Assembly: GCA_041395625.1 (NCBI GenBank)
Contig: JAWLAE010000005.1
Span: 62,001-126,000 of the forward strand
Direction: 5' to 3'
Source: CADEED01 sp041395625
GTDB lineage: Bacteria; Pseudomonadota; Gammaproteobacteria; Steroidobacterales; Steroidobacteraceae
Length of the DNA: 64,000 bases
The notes under the pieces were generated by a model. The model was not told the origin of the DNA and searched no databases. It saw nothing but the letters and a program-made list of their open reading frames with translations. Within the stretch, counting starts at the first letter, position 1; each line of letters begins with the position of its first letter. This document shows positions 26,318 to 34,979 of the stretch, piece after piece. The position numbers were made by a program, and so were the translations under genes.

Positions 26318-27190
26318 ATGGCGGACGCCCGTCTCAAGGAAAAACTCACCCGCCGGGAATTCATCGTCGCTCCCGGTGTTTTCGACATGATTTCAGCGAT
26401 GCTGGCCGAGCGCGTTGGCTTCGACGCGGTGTACGCCTCAGGCTACTGGCTGACAGCCTCCTATCTCGGCATACCCGACGCTGGAATCGCTACCTATACC
26501 GACATGCTCAATCGGGTGTCGCGTGTGGTGGAAAAGAGTTCGGCGCCGGTGATCGCCGATGCCGATACGGGCTTCGGTGGTTTGCTGAACGTGCGACACA
26601 CTGTGCGCGGTTATGAGCGTGCTGGCGTTGCTGCGATCCAGATAGAAGACCAGGAATTTCCGAAGAAGTGCGGTCACACGCCGTACCGCCGGGTTGTGCC
26701 GCTCGCGGACATGGTCGCCAAGGTGAAGGTGGCCGTCGACGCGCGGCAGGACGAGAACTTCCTGGTGATCGCCCGGACGGACGCGCGCACCGGTCTCGGC
26801 TTCGACGAGGCGATTCGTCGTGGCGCGGCGTATGCCGAGGCCGGCGCCGACATCGTATTCGTCGAGTCGCTGCAGTCGGACGACGAGATGCGACAGGCGT
26901 GTGGGGCAATCGACAAACCGCTGATCGCCAATATGTCTGACGGCGGCAAGACCCCGATCCGCTCGGCCGGCGAGCTCGCCAAGCTTGGTTATTCGCTCGC
27001 AATCTTCCCGGCCATGGCGGCGCTTGCGGCGAGTGCCGCAGTCGAGGCTGCGATGCGCAATCTCAAGACGAATGGCACCAGCCTCTCGCCGGACGTGCCG
27101 TTGTTCTCGTTCGACGAATTCTGCCGTCTGGTGGGCTTCGAGGACGTGTGGGCCTTCGAGGAGAAATGGCGCGAGGTCCTGCAGAAGTAG
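26318..27190 (+). CDS. Isocitrate lyase/PEP mutase family enzyme
   Basis: 290 aa from ATG 26318. A TIM-barrel of the PEPM/ICL superfamily: VIADADTGFGG (metal-binding Asp residues), IQIEDQEFPKKCGH (the KKCGH lyase loop) and LVIARTDARTGLGF. The loop Cys and Lys favour a C-C lyase (oxaloacetate decarboxylase, 2,3-dimethylmalate lyase or methylisocitrate lyase type) over phosphonate chemistry. Canonical PrpB lies at 37588 and is different. It is followed after one base by an MBL hydrolase, so the two form an operon and may act on the same compound, unknown here. Confidence 0.85.
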   Translation: MADARLKEKLTRREFIVAPGVFDMISAMLAERVGFDAVYASGYWLTASYLGIPDAGIATYTDMLNRVSRVVEKSSAPVIADADTGFGGLLNVRHTVRGYERAGVAAIQIEDQEFPKKCGHTPYRRVVPLADMVAKVKVAVDARQDENFLVIARTDARTGLGFDEAIRRGAAYAEAGADIVFVESLQSDDEMRQACGAIDKPLIANMSDGGKTPIRSAGELAKLGYSLAIFPAMAALAASAAVEAAMRNLKTNGTSLSPDVPLFSFDEFCRLVGFEDVWAFEEKWREVLQK

Positions 27191-27191
27191 T

Positions 27192-28175
27192 ATGCCGATC
27201 CCCCGACTCTCTTTTCACCCCGACGGGATCACGGCGGTAGATACCGAATACCTTCGGCTCAACATGGATGCCGCGCACGTCGTCGTGCAAGGATCGCGAG
27301 CGGCGATCGTCGATACCGGCACGACCGCCACGGTGCCGTTGATCCTGGCAACGCTCGATGAGCTCGGCGTGCAGCCGGAAGCCGTCGACTACGTCTTTCT
27401 GACGCACGTGCACCTCGACCACGCGGGCGGGGCCGGCAAGCTGATGCAGCGGCTGCCGAATGCCAAGGCAGTACTGCATCCGCGCGGTGCGCCGCACATG
27501 ATCGATCCGACCAAGCTGATTGCCGGCTCGATCGACGTATACGGCGCGGAGAATTTCGCCAGGCTGTATGGCGAAATAGCGCCGATTGCGGCGGAGCGAG
27601 TCGTCGTGACCACCGATGGTGAGCGGCTTAAGCTCGGCGAACGCGAGTTCGAGTTCGTGCATACGCCCGGACATGCGCTGCATCACCAGGCGATCGTCGA
27701 TCATGGCGCCGGCAGCATTTTTACTGGTGATACCTTCGGCATTTCCTATCGGGAGTTCGATACCGCGCGTGGCGCCTACATCATGCCCACCACCACGCCC
27801 ACCCAGTTCGACCCGGACCAGCTCGTGACATCGATCGATCGCTTGTTGGCCTACAAGCCGCGCGCGCTCTATCTCACGCATTACAGTCGTGTCACGGACG
27901 TGGCGCGTCTCGGTCGCGATCTCAAGGCGCAGATCGAGATGTTCGTGAGCATCGCGCAGCGCGCGGCGGCGGAGGCCATGGGTAACACCGACGAGACCGC
28001 CACCCGCGAGGCGCTCCAGACCAGTATCCGCCGCGGTTTGCGGGAGTATGCATTCGAGACGCTGCGCGCCCATGGCTGCACGCTGCCGGATGCCGAGATC
28101 GACGCGCTGTTGCGCGGCGATTGGGACCTGAACTCAGCCGGCCTGGTAGCCTGGTTGTTACGGCAGAAACGCTAG
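27192..28175 (+). CDS. Metallo-beta-lactamase fold hydrolase
   Basis: 327 aa from ATG 27192, one base after the stop of the ICL-family gene. The di-metal site is intact: THVHLDHAGG (HxHxDH), then the His of FVHTPGHALHHQAI and the Asp of FTGDTFGISYREFD. About 100 residues follow the core (ATREALQTSIRRGLREYAFETLRAHG), a helical tail as in MBL proteins acting on thioesters. Substrate unknown; a thioesterase or lactonase that finishes the product of the preceding lyase is a guess. Confidence 0.85.
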   Translation: MPIPRLSFHPDGITAVDTEYLRLNMDAAHVVVQGSRAAIVDTGTTATVPLILATLDELGVQPEAVDYVFLTHVHLDHAGGAGKLMQRLPNAKAVLHPRGAPHMIDPTKLIAGSIDVYGAENFARLYGEIAPIAAERVVVTTDGERLKLGEREFEFVHTPGHALHHQAIVDHGAGSIFTGDTFGISYREFDTARGAYIMPTTTPTQFDPDQLVTSIDRLLAYKPRALYLTHYSRVTDVARLGRDLKAQIEMFVSIAQRAAAEAMGNTDETATREALQTSIRRGLREYAFETLRAHGCTLPDAEIDALLRGDWDLNSAGLVAWLLRQKR

Positions 28176-28176
28176 C

Positions 28177-28566
28177 TCAAGGTGCCAGCGGTTCAGTTCC
28201 CCGGTCGTTATCAAGCGCAGTGGCGGAGTCCTGCTGCGCAGCCCACATGATTGCCGCGCCGGCCAATGCGCCGAGCACGAACACCAGTACATAGCGGCTA
28301 ACGCCTACGACAGGTGTGGGCCCGATGGCAGCGGTCAGCGGCATGGCGGGCTGCGCGCTCTCCCACTCTGCGATCACTGCGCGTGCTTCAGCAGCGTGCT
28401 CACCGCCAACGACTACCCGCACGAGATTGCCGACCGGTAGCTCGCCCGCACCGGTCTGCAGGTACTCACCCAGCACCTGACTCGGGATCTCGACCTGGCG
28501 CAGCAGGTCGCTGATCATGTGTGCTTCGACAGCGAGCTGCGACTCGAACACGGTAGTCGTGGCCAC
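28177..28566 (-). CDS. DUF2007 protein with C-terminal membrane helix
   Basis: 129 aa. The N-terminal 75 residues match the DUF2007 'putative signal transducing protein' pattern (VFESQLAVEAHMISDLLRQVEIPSQVLGEYLQ... VRVVVGGEHAAEARAVIAEWE). A linker and one transmembrane helix (YVLVFVLGALAGAAIMWAA) follow, then a polar end. It starts at GTG 28566 with GGAG nine bases upstream. The function of DUF2007 is not known. Its end is one base from the convergent MBL gene end; it shares a strand with the Lrp gene upstream. Confidence 0.8.
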   Translation of the reverse strand: MATTTVFESQLAVEAHMISDLLRQVEIPSQVLGEYLQTGAGELPVGNLVRVVVGGEHAAEARAVIAEWESAQPAMPLTAAIGPTPVVGVSRYVLVFVLGALAGAAIMWAAQQDSATALDNDRGTEPLAP

Positions 28567-28600
28567 TTGTTACAACTCCAGTCGATCGACCCGGTCAGAG

Positions 28601-29071
28601 TTATTGGGGCAGGGGCAGCGCAGTTGTTTCCTTGATGGTCGACAATGCGATGTTGGAATTTACGGCCTGCACGCCGGGAATGCGCGACAGATGATCGAGG
28701 AAGAACGCTTCGTAGGCATCGATGCTCGGTACCACGATGCGCAACAGGAAGTCCTTTTCGCCTAACAACGAATAACAATCGAGCACTTCGGGAAACTGCC
28801 GCACCGCCTGCTCGAAGCGGGCCAGCGCCTCGCGGCCGGTGGCCATCAACTTCACTTGGGCGAAGACCAGTACGTGCAGGCCGACGGCACGGCGCTCCAG
28901 TATCGCGACGCGGGACTTGATCGCCCCCGCCTGTTCGAGGCGCTGCAAGCGGCGCCACGCCGTGGTGGTCGTGAGGCTGCAGCGTTCGGCGAGCTCGGCA
29001 GCTGAGAGCGTGGCATCGCGTTGCAGTGCGTCGAGGATACGAATATCGGTCCGGTCGAGATCAGGTGTCAT
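28601..29071 (-). CDS. Lrp/AsnC family transcriptional regulator
   Basis: 156 aa from ATG 29071. The N-terminal helix-turn-helix (LDRTDIRILDALQRDATLSAAELAERCSLTTTTAWRRLQRLE) is followed by an AsnC/RAM ligand domain (AQVKLMATGREALARFEQ... FLLRIVVPSIDAYEAFF). A second in-frame ATG at 29107 would add 12 residues; I prefer 29071 because the family starts near LDxxDxxIL. An inverted repeat touches this start. It is divergent from bkdA1, and BkdR of Pseudomonas is an Lrp-type activator in exactly this position, so it likely controls the bkd operon. Confidence 0.92.
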   Translation of the reverse strand: MTPDLDRTDIRILDALQRDATLSAAELAERCSLTTTTAWRRLQRLEQAGAIKSRVAILERRAVGLHVLVFAQVKLMATGREALARFEQAVRQFPEVLDCYSLLGEKDFLLRIVVPSIDAYEAFFLDHLSRIPGVQAVNSNIALSTIKETTALPLPQ

Positions 29072-29103
29072 ATATTCCACAATAGGCGTATTTTGTGAAA
29101 TAT
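29072..29103. promoter_or_regulatory. Imperfect inverted repeat, candidate Lrp-type operator
   Basis: The left half ATATTCCACAATA (29072-29084) and the right half TATTTTGTGAAATAT (29089-29103) are near-perfect reverse complements around a GGCG spacer. The region is clearly AT-rich in a GC-rich genome. It lies in the divergent gap between the Lrp-family gene and bkdA1, immediately before the preferred Lrp start. Autorepression and activation of bkd are inferred from the known BkdR arrangement. Confidence 0.6.
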
Positions 29104-29206
29104 TCATTTCATTCTTGGGGCCAACGCTACCAGGGTCGAAACGCATGTTTCCGTGGCCGGGACTATCATCGTCGCTACGCTCGAGCTCTCGTCTGGATGG
29201 GTGCCT

Positions 29207-30469
29207 ATGCCGCGCTTGCACGTTCCTGTGACTCCCACACGCCCTGGCGACAAGCCGGATTTCAGCTATGTCGCGCTGTCGCCGGCCGGTGCGATCAAGA
29301 AGCCGCCGTTCGATGCGGGTGCGCTGGAACTGGAATTTCTGGCCACCGGTCTCGTGCGCGTGCTCGACGACAACCATCGTGCCAAGGGTCCGTGGAACCC
29401 GAAGCTCGATCCGGCAACACTGCGCACCGGGCTGCGGCACATGCTGCTGACGCGGGTCTACGACGATCGGCTGCAGCGCACCCAGCGGCAGGGACGTATT
29501 TCCTTCTACATGCGCTCCTATGGCGAGGAAGCCGTCGCCGTCGCGCAGTGCATGGCGCTCGAGCCCGGTGACATGCTGTTTCCTTCCTACCGACAGCAGG
29601 GCTTCTACATGGTGCGCGGCCGGCCGCTGGTCGAGTTGATGTGTCAGCTGTTGTCCAACAGCCGCGACATGTGCAAAGGCCGACAGCTGCCGGTGATGTA
29701 CCACTGGAAAGAAGGCAATATCTTTTCGATCTCCGGCAATCTAACCACTCAGTTTCCGCAGGCGGTGGGCTGGGCGATGGCCGCCGCGATCAAGGAGGAA
29801 ACGCACATCGCGGCCAGCTGGATCGGCGAGGGCTCGAGTGCCGAGGCGGATTTCCATCACGCGCTGTTGTTCGCGTCGGTGTACCAGGCACCAGTGATCC
29901 TGAACGTCGTCAACAATCAATGGGCGATCTCAACCTTCCAGGGCTATGCCGGCGGCGAGCAGCGCTCGTTTGCGGCGCGCGGTCCTGGCTACGGCATGGC
30001 CGCAGTGCGGGTCGATGGCAACGATTTCCTCGCCGTACACGCGGTCACGCAATGGGCCGCACAACGCGCCCGCGCCGGCGCCGGCCCGACGCTGATCGAG
30101 TTGGTCACGTATCGTGCGGCGCCGCATTCCACCAGCGACGATCCGACGCGCTATCGGCCGAAGAACGATTACGAACACTGGCCGCTGGGCGATCCGGTGG
30201 AGCGTCTGAAACAGCACTTGATCATGCTCGGTGAATGGTCCGAGGAGCGCCATGCCGCGCTCACGAAAGCGCTCGAGGCGGAAGTAGCCGAGGCTTGGAA
30301 GGAAGCGGTGAAATTCGGCACGATGACCGAGGGGCCGCGGCTCGACGCACATACGATGTTCGAGGATGTCTACGCCGAGATGCCATCGCACCTCGAGCGG
30401 CAGGCCGAGGCGCTGCGCGCGGAACTCGCACTCAATGCCGAGCTGGGCCTGACAGCAGCAAAGGAATAG
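29207..30469 (+). CDS. bkdA1: Branched-chain 2-oxoacid dehydrogenase E1 alpha
   Basis: Thiamine-diphosphate subunit that decarboxylates the keto acids of Val, Leu and Ile. 420 aa from ATG 29207 (a GTG at 29153 is possible but gives an atypical start). Signs: MLLTRVYDDRLQRTQRQGRISFYMRSYGEEA, FPSYRQQGFYMVRG, and the ThDP motif IGEGSSAEADFHHALLFAS...NVVNNQWAIST. The phosphorylation-loop region YRAAPHSTSDDPTRYR is kept. First gene of bkdA1-bkdA2-bkdB, with two bases between E1 alpha and E1 beta. Confidence 0.95.
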   Translation: MPRLHVPVTPTRPGDKPDFSYVALSPAGAIKKPPFDAGALELEFLATGLVRVLDDNHRAKGPWNPKLDPATLRTGLRHMLLTRVYDDRLQRTQRQGRISFYMRSYGEEAVAVAQCMALEPGDMLFPSYRQQGFYMVRGRPLVELMCQLLSNSRDMCKGRQLPVMYHWKEGNIFSISGNLTTQFPQAVGWAMAAAIKEETHIAASWIGEGSSAEADFHHALLFASVYQAPVILNVVNNQWAISTFQGYAGGEQRSFAARGPGYGMAAVRVDGNDFLAVHAVTQWAAQRARAGAGPTLIELVTYRAAPHSTSDDPTRYRPKNDYEHWPLGDPVERLKQHLIMLGEWSEERHAALTKALEAEVAEAWKEAVKFGTMTEGPRLDAHTMFEDVYAEMPSHLERQAEALRAELALNAELGLTAAKE

Positions 30470-30471
30470 GC

Positions 30472-31518
30472 ATGGCCCGAATGAACATGATTCAGGCCCT
30501 GAACTCGGCGCTCGATGTGATGATGGCGCGCCACCGCAACGTCGTCGTGATCGGCGAAGACATCGGCTACTTCGGCGGCGTGTTTCGCGTGACCGACGGC
30601 TTGCAGAAGAAATACGGCGATCAGCGGGTGCTCGACAGCCCGATCGCCGAAGGCGGCATCGTCGGTGCTGCGATCGGCATGGCGGTGAATGGCCTGAAGC
30701 CGGTGGCCGAGATCCAGTTTGCGGATTACATCTATCCGGCCATCGATCAGATCGCGAGCGAGCTGGCGCGCATTCGCTACCGCAGCGCCGGTGACTTCAG
30801 CGCCCCGGTGACCATCCGTGCGCCCTGTGGCGGTGGCATCCGCGGCGGGCAGACCCATTCGCAAAGCCCCGAAGCCATTTTCACGCACATGACTGGGCTG
30901 AAGGTAGTCATGCCGTCGAATCCCTATGACGCCAAAGGCCTGCTGATCGCCGCGATCGAAAGCAACGATCCGGTGTTGTTCTTCGAGCCGAAGCGGATCT
31001 ACAACGGGCCGTTCGATGGCAACCCCAACAAGCCCGCCGTTTCCTGGACCGAGCACCCGAAGGGCGAGGTGCCCGAGGGCTATTACACAGTACCGATCGG
31101 CAGTGCCGACATCGTCAAGACGGGCACACAAGTCACTATCGTCACTTACGGCACGATGGTTTTCGTCTGTGAAGCGGCGGCGCGGTCGTTGGGAATCGAT
31201 GCCGAGATCATCGACGTGCGTTCCATGTCGCCCCTCGATACGGCGACGATCACTGAGTCCGTGCGTCGCACCGGTCGCTGTGTCATTGCGCACGAGGCAA
31301 CGCGTTTTTCGGGTTTCGGCGCAGAGTTGTCCGCCACGATCCAGGAGGAGTGCTTCTGGCATCTGGAAGCACCGATCCAGCGCGTCGCGGGCTGGGATAC
31401 ACCCTATCCGCACGCCTTCGAATGGGAGTATTTTCCGGGGCCGGCCCGGGTTGCCTTGGCCCTGCGGGCCGTGATGAACGTCAGTGGTGCCAGCGAACGC
31501 GAGGGAGCTGCCGAATGA
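30472..31518 (+). CDS. bkdA2: Branched-chain 2-oxoacid dehydrogenase E1 beta
   Basis: 348 aa from ATG 30472. Typical beta-subunit N-terminus (MNMIQALNSALDVMMARHRNVVVIGEDIGYFGGVFRVTDGL), then LDSPIAEGGIVGAAIGMA and FADYIYPAIDQI; the C-terminal half has the transketolase-C pattern GTQVTIVTYGTMVFVCEAA and IDVRSMSPLDTATI. Pairs with E1 alpha in an alpha2-beta2 tetramer. Its stop overlaps the bkdB start (ATGA). Confidence 0.95.
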   Translation: MARMNMIQALNSALDVMMARHRNVVVIGEDIGYFGGVFRVTDGLQKKYGDQRVLDSPIAEGGIVGAAIGMAVNGLKPVAEIQFADYIYPAIDQIASELARIRYRSAGDFSAPVTIRAPCGGGIRGGQTHSQSPEAIFTHMTGLKVVMPSNPYDAKGLLIAAIESNDPVLFFEPKRIYNGPFDGNPNKPAVSWTEHPKGEVPEGYYTVPIGSADIVKTGTQVTIVTYGTMVFVCEAAARSLGIDAEIIDVRSMSPLDTATITESVRRTGRCVIAHEATRFSGFGAELSATIQEECFWHLEAPIQRVAGWDTPYPHAFEWEYFPGPARVALALRAVMNVSGASEREGAAE

Positions 31519-32762
31519 GCCGTTACGTATTCAAGATGCCGGACCTCGGTGAAGGCACGGTGTCGGCAGAAGTGGTTGCCTGGCACGTCAGGCCGGGCGA
31601 CCTGGTCGAAGAAGATCAGCCGATGTGCGAAGTGATGACCGAAAAGGCTGCGGTCGAAGTGCCGGCGCCGGTGACCGGTCGCATCGTCTCGCTCAACGGG
31701 CAACCCGGCGACATGGTGGCGGTTGGCGCTGAGCTGGTGGTATTCGAGACAGATGCGGGTGCAGGGTCGAGCAATGCCAAGGCCGACGCATCTGCCAGCG
31801 AGACAGCAGCTGCGTCTGGCGTCGAGCGAACGACCGCACCGCGCGCGGTCGCGCACGGCAATGGCGCCGGATCGCCTGGCACGAACGCTGCACGCGTGAT
31901 GGCATCGCCGGCGACCCGTCGGCGGGCACAGGAAGCCGGCATCGATCTAACAACCGTGGTGGGCACTGGTCCGGGTGGGCGCATCGAGAAGGCCGATCTC
32001 GATGCGGTACTGCAACCTCGGGGCAGCAGACCTGCTACCAACGAGCGCCTGCCGCGTGCGACCGGTGCGGACGAGATCAAGCTGATCGGTCTGCGCCGCG
32101 TCATCGCCGAGCGCATGGCCGAAGTCAATCGCAGCGTGCCGCATTTCTCCTACGTCGAAGAGGTCGACGTCACCCAGCTCGAAGCGCTGCGCGTGCACCT
32201 GAACGGCAAGCTGGCCGATGGGGCGCCGCAACTGACCTTCCTGCCATTCGTCGCGGCGGCGTTGACCCGCGTATTGGCAGACTTCCCGCAGTGCAACGCG
32301 CACTTCGATAGCGGGCGGAGTGTGATCGTGCGTCACCATGCCGTGCATCTCGGCATCGCGACGCAGACCCCGCAAGGCCTAAAGGTACCGGTGGTGCGGC
32401 ACGCGGAAACGCTGGGTTTGCAGGCACTGGCGAATGAGATTCGCCGGGTCGCGGCCGACGCTCGCGCGAACAAATCGCCGCGCGACGAGCTGACGGGCTC
32501 CACCATCACGCTGACGAGTCTCGGGCGGCTGGGCGGCATCGTCTCGACGCCCGTGATCAACCTGCCGGAGGTCGCGATCGTGGGGATCAACAAGGCGGTC
32601 GAACGGCCGATGGTCGTCGACGGGGCCGTGGCGGTCCGCCTGATGATGAACCTCTCGTCGTCTTTCGATCATCGCTTCGTGGACGGCTATGATGCCGCGG
32701 CGATGATCCAAGCCTTGAAAGAACGGCTCGAGCATCCGGCCACCATATTCATTGACAGTTGA
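31515..32762 (+). CDS. bkdB: Branched-chain 2-oxoacid dehydrogenase E2
   Basis: Dihydrolipoyl acyltransferase core, 415 aa from ATG 31515. One lipoyl domain (residues 1-80; lipoylated Lys in VMTEKAAVEV), an Ala-rich linker, a peripheral-subunit-binding domain (SPATRRRAQEAGIDLTTVVGTGPGGRIEKADL) and a catalytic domain ending in SSSFDHRFVDGYDAA, where the His and Asp are catalytic. Makes isobutyryl-, isovaleryl- and 2-methylbutyryl-CoA. No E3 (lpd) gene follows; the next gene is gor on the other strand. Confidence 0.95.
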   Translation: MSRYVFKMPDLGEGTVSAEVVAWHVRPGDLVEEDQPMCEVMTEKAAVEVPAPVTGRIVSLNGQPGDMVAVGAELVVFETDAGAGSSNAKADASASETAAASGVERTTAPRAVAHGNGAGSPGTNAARVMASPATRRRAQEAGIDLTTVVGTGPGGRIEKADLDAVLQPRGSRPATNERLPRATGADEIKLIGLRRVIAERMAEVNRSVPHFSYVEEVDVTQLEALRVHLNGKLADGAPQLTFLPFVAAALTRVLADFPQCNAHFDSGRSVIVRHHAVHLGIATQTPQGLKVPVVRHAETLGLQALANEIRRVAADARANKSPRDELTGSTITLTSLGRLGGIVSTPVINLPEVAIVGINKAVERPMVVDGAVAVRLMMNLSSSFDHRFVDGYDAAAMIQALKERLEHPATIFIDS

Positions 32763-32780
32763 TCCAGTGCGCGGCGCGCG

Positions 32781-34139
32781 TCAGGCTCGCTTGCTGCGCA
32801 TCAACACGAGTTCCTCGGCGGCCGTCGGATGCAGTGCAACCGTGCTGTCCCACTGCGTCTTGCTGATGCCGGCCTTGAGCGCGACGGCCGCGAGCTGAAT
32901 CATCTCAGGTCCATCCGGACCCGCAACATGCACACCTAACAACCTGTCTGTCGCGGCGTCGACCACCAGCTTCATGAAAGTGCGAGCGGGATTGCCCGCG
33001 AGAATGTGGTTCATCGGCCGGAATGCGGTGCTGTACACGTCCACTTCACGATGGCGTTGGCGTGCGACGGCCTCCGACAGGCCAACACTGCCGACCGGCG
33101 GCCGGGTGAACACCGCGGTCGGGATATCGTCGTAGTTCACGGCCGTACTCCTGCCGTTGAACACCGTATCGGCAAAGGCATGGCCCTCGCGGATCGCGAT
33201 TGGCGTCAAGGTAACGCGATTGGTGACATCGCCGACCGCGTAGATCGAAGGAATGTTCGTCTGCGAGTACTCGTTCACCTCGACCGCGCCGAGCTCGTCG
33301 CGCGCGACGCCGGCAAGTTCGAGACCCAGGCCGTCTGTATAGGGCGCGCGACCCGCCGCAAACATCACCAGGTCGGTCTGCAGGACGCTCACATCGGTGA
33401 GATCACAGTTGTAACTCGCGCCATTGCGATGAATCGCGGCGAGATTCACGTTACAACGGATATCGATACCAGCCGCGAGCATTTCAGCTTGCAAGTGCTC
33501 GCGCAGATCGTCATCGAAGCCGCGCAGCACACGCTCGCCGCGGTATACCACGGTCGTCTCGACCCCGAGACCGTGGAAGATGCTGGCGAATTCGAGCGCG
33601 ATATAGCCGCCGCCCACGATCAGGATGCGACGCGGCAGCGTGTCGAGCAGGAAAGCTTCGTTCGATGTGATCGCATGCCGCGCTCCGGGGATGTGCTCGA
33701 GGCGCACCGGATGCCCACCGACTGCGATGAGAATTCGCTCGGCGGTCACAGTGCGGTCCTGGTGCAACAACCGCACGGTGTGAGCATCGACGAGTTCCGC
33801 GCGTTCGTTGTAAATCGCTACGCCTGCCTTGGCGAGGTTTTCCTGGTAGAGCCCGGAAAGACGCGCTACTTCGGCCTGCACGTTGTTGCGCAATGTTGTC
33901 CAGTCGAACGATATGTCACCGATCTGCCAGCCAAAACCCGCCGCATCTGCGAAGTCCTGGCGGAATGCTGCGCCGTAGACCAACAGCTTCTTCGGCACGC
34001 AGCCGCGGATGACGCAGGTGCCGCCGATCCGATACTCCTCGGCGACCGCGACGCGAGCACCCGCGAGCGCTGCGATGCGCGAGGCGCGCGTGCCACCACT
34101 GCCAGCGCCGATCGTGAACAGGTCATAGTCGTAAGGCAT
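32781..34139 (-). CDS. gor: Glutathione-disulfide reductase
   Basis: NADPH-dependent flavoenzyme that regenerates GSH. 452 aa from ATG 34139; a start at 34181 would overlap the GNAT gene and adds an unlike extension. FAD motif DLFTIGAGSGGTRASRIAAL, redox disulfide GGTCVIRGCVPKKLLVYG, second dinucleotide site RILIVGGGYIALEFASIFHGLG, and the C-terminal LHPTAAEELVLM with the catalytic His. The CVIRGCVPKK form is that of glutathione reductase; lipoamide dehydrogenase has CLNxGCIPSK. Convergent with bkdB. Confidence 0.94.
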   Translation of the reverse strand: MPYDYDLFTIGAGSGGTRASRIAALAGARVAVAEEYRIGGTCVIRGCVPKKLLVYGAAFRQDFADAAGFGWQIGDISFDWTTLRNNVQAEVARLSGLYQENLAKAGVAIYNERAELVDAHTVRLLHQDRTVTAERILIAVGGHPVRLEHIPGARHAITSNEAFLLDTLPRRILIVGGGYIALEFASIFHGLGVETTVVYRGERVLRGFDDDLREHLQAEMLAAGIDIRCNVNLAAIHRNGASYNCDLTDVSVLQTDLVMFAAGRAPYTDGLGLELAGVARDELGAVEVNEYSQTNIPSIYAVGDVTNRVTLTPIAIREGHAFADTVFNGRSTAVNYDDIPTAVFTRPPVGSVGLSEAVARQRHREVDVYSTAFRPMNHILAGNPARTFMKLVVDAATDRLLGVHVAGPDGPEMIQLAAVALKAGISKTQWDSTVALHPTAAEELVLMRSKRA

Positions 34140-34149
34140 GCGGCGAATT

Positions 34150-34653
34150 CTATGCGTCGCGAGCGTACAGACGGATTTCATCGGCGTCCGCGCTCATGCG
34201 GATCGGTCGTTCGAACACGAAACCGAGCCGCTCGAGGAGCCGGATGGAGCGCGCATTGTGCGGACTGACGATCGCGAGAACGCGGCTGAGACCGAACGCC
34301 TTGCTGCCGTAGGAGAGGGTCGCGTCCGCGGCTTCGAAAGCGAACCCCTGCGCTGCGAACTCTGGCAGCAGCGCGTAACCGAGGTCCGCGTCCGGCAATG
34401 CGTCACGCTTCAGCAGCCCACACATGCCGATCGATTTGCCGGTCATCAGCAGTTCGATCAGCCACAGACCAAAGCCATGCGCCGCATAGCTGGCCAACGG
34501 GCCGGTCTCGAGATACCGGCGAGCATCGTCGAGGCTACGCACGCCGCGATCGCCGATGTTGTCGATGAAGCTGCGCTCGTTCAGCAGGCGCAGGACGAAT
34601 GGCGCATCTTCCAGCGTGTAGCGCCGCAGCCGCAGCCGCTCGGTCTGCAGCAC
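34150..34653 (-). CDS. GNAT family N-acetyltransferase (RimJ-like)
   Basis: 167 aa. N-terminus TERLRLRRYTLEDAPFVLRLLNE and the acetyl-CoA region GYALLPEFAAQGFAFEAADATLSYG, then IVSPHNARSIRLLERLGFVFE, are typical of the RimJ/RimL-like ribosomal-protein or small-molecule acetyltransferases. Substrate unknown. Ten bases upstream of gor on the same strand, so co-transcribed with it. Confidence 0.88.
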   Translation of the reverse strand: MLQTERLRLRRYTLEDAPFVLRLLNERSFIDNIGDRGVRSLDDARRYLETGPLASYAAHGFGLWLIELLMTGKSIGMCGLLKRDALPDADLGYALLPEFAAQGFAFEAADATLSYGSKAFGLSRVLAIVSPHNARSIRLLERLGFVFERPIRMSADADEIRLYARDA

Positions 34654-34676
34654 AGCGAGTGGCGGGTCGACTGAGC

Positions 34677-34916
34677 TCAGATGCAGGCCTCCGTCCGCGC
34701 GACGCGCTCTCGTGAAGCGGGGTGCCGGGCGAGCGCGCCGCCGGTGCGGGATGGTCGGGCGCGCAGCTCACCCTTGCAATTCGGACAGCGACCTTGCAAC
34801 GTGCCAGCCGCGCAGGCGGCACAGAATGTGCACTCGAACGAACAGATAAGTGCGTCCGCGCAATCGGGAGACAGGTCTTTGTCACAGCACTCACAGTTAG
34901 GCCGCATGGCCAGCAT
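34677..34916 (-). CDS. DUF1272 cysteine-rich protein
   Basis: 79 aa from ATG 34916. Nine Cys in a zinc-ribbon-like arrangement: PNCECCDKDL, ICSFECTFCAACAAG, RCPNCKGEL, the hallmark of DUF1272. Two metal sites are plausible. Family members are about 60-80 aa and of unknown function. The last 25 residues (Arg/Ala-rich) go beyond the conserved domain. Same strand as the GNAT gene, with a 23-base gap. Confidence 0.85.
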   Translation of the reverse strand: MLAMRPNCECCDKDLSPDCADALICSFECTFCAACAAGTLQGRCPNCKGELRARPSRTGGALARHPASRERVARTEACI

Positions 34917-34979
34917 CGCGCGCTCCAGAACCTGCACGGCAGGTACGCTCGCCACGATGTTACGCGAATTGTCGGCCAG

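Noticed and set aside
32781..34139. Lipoamide dehydrogenase (E3) next to bkdB
   Set aside because: The redox motif CVIRGCVPKK is that of glutathione reductase, and the gene is on the opposite strand.
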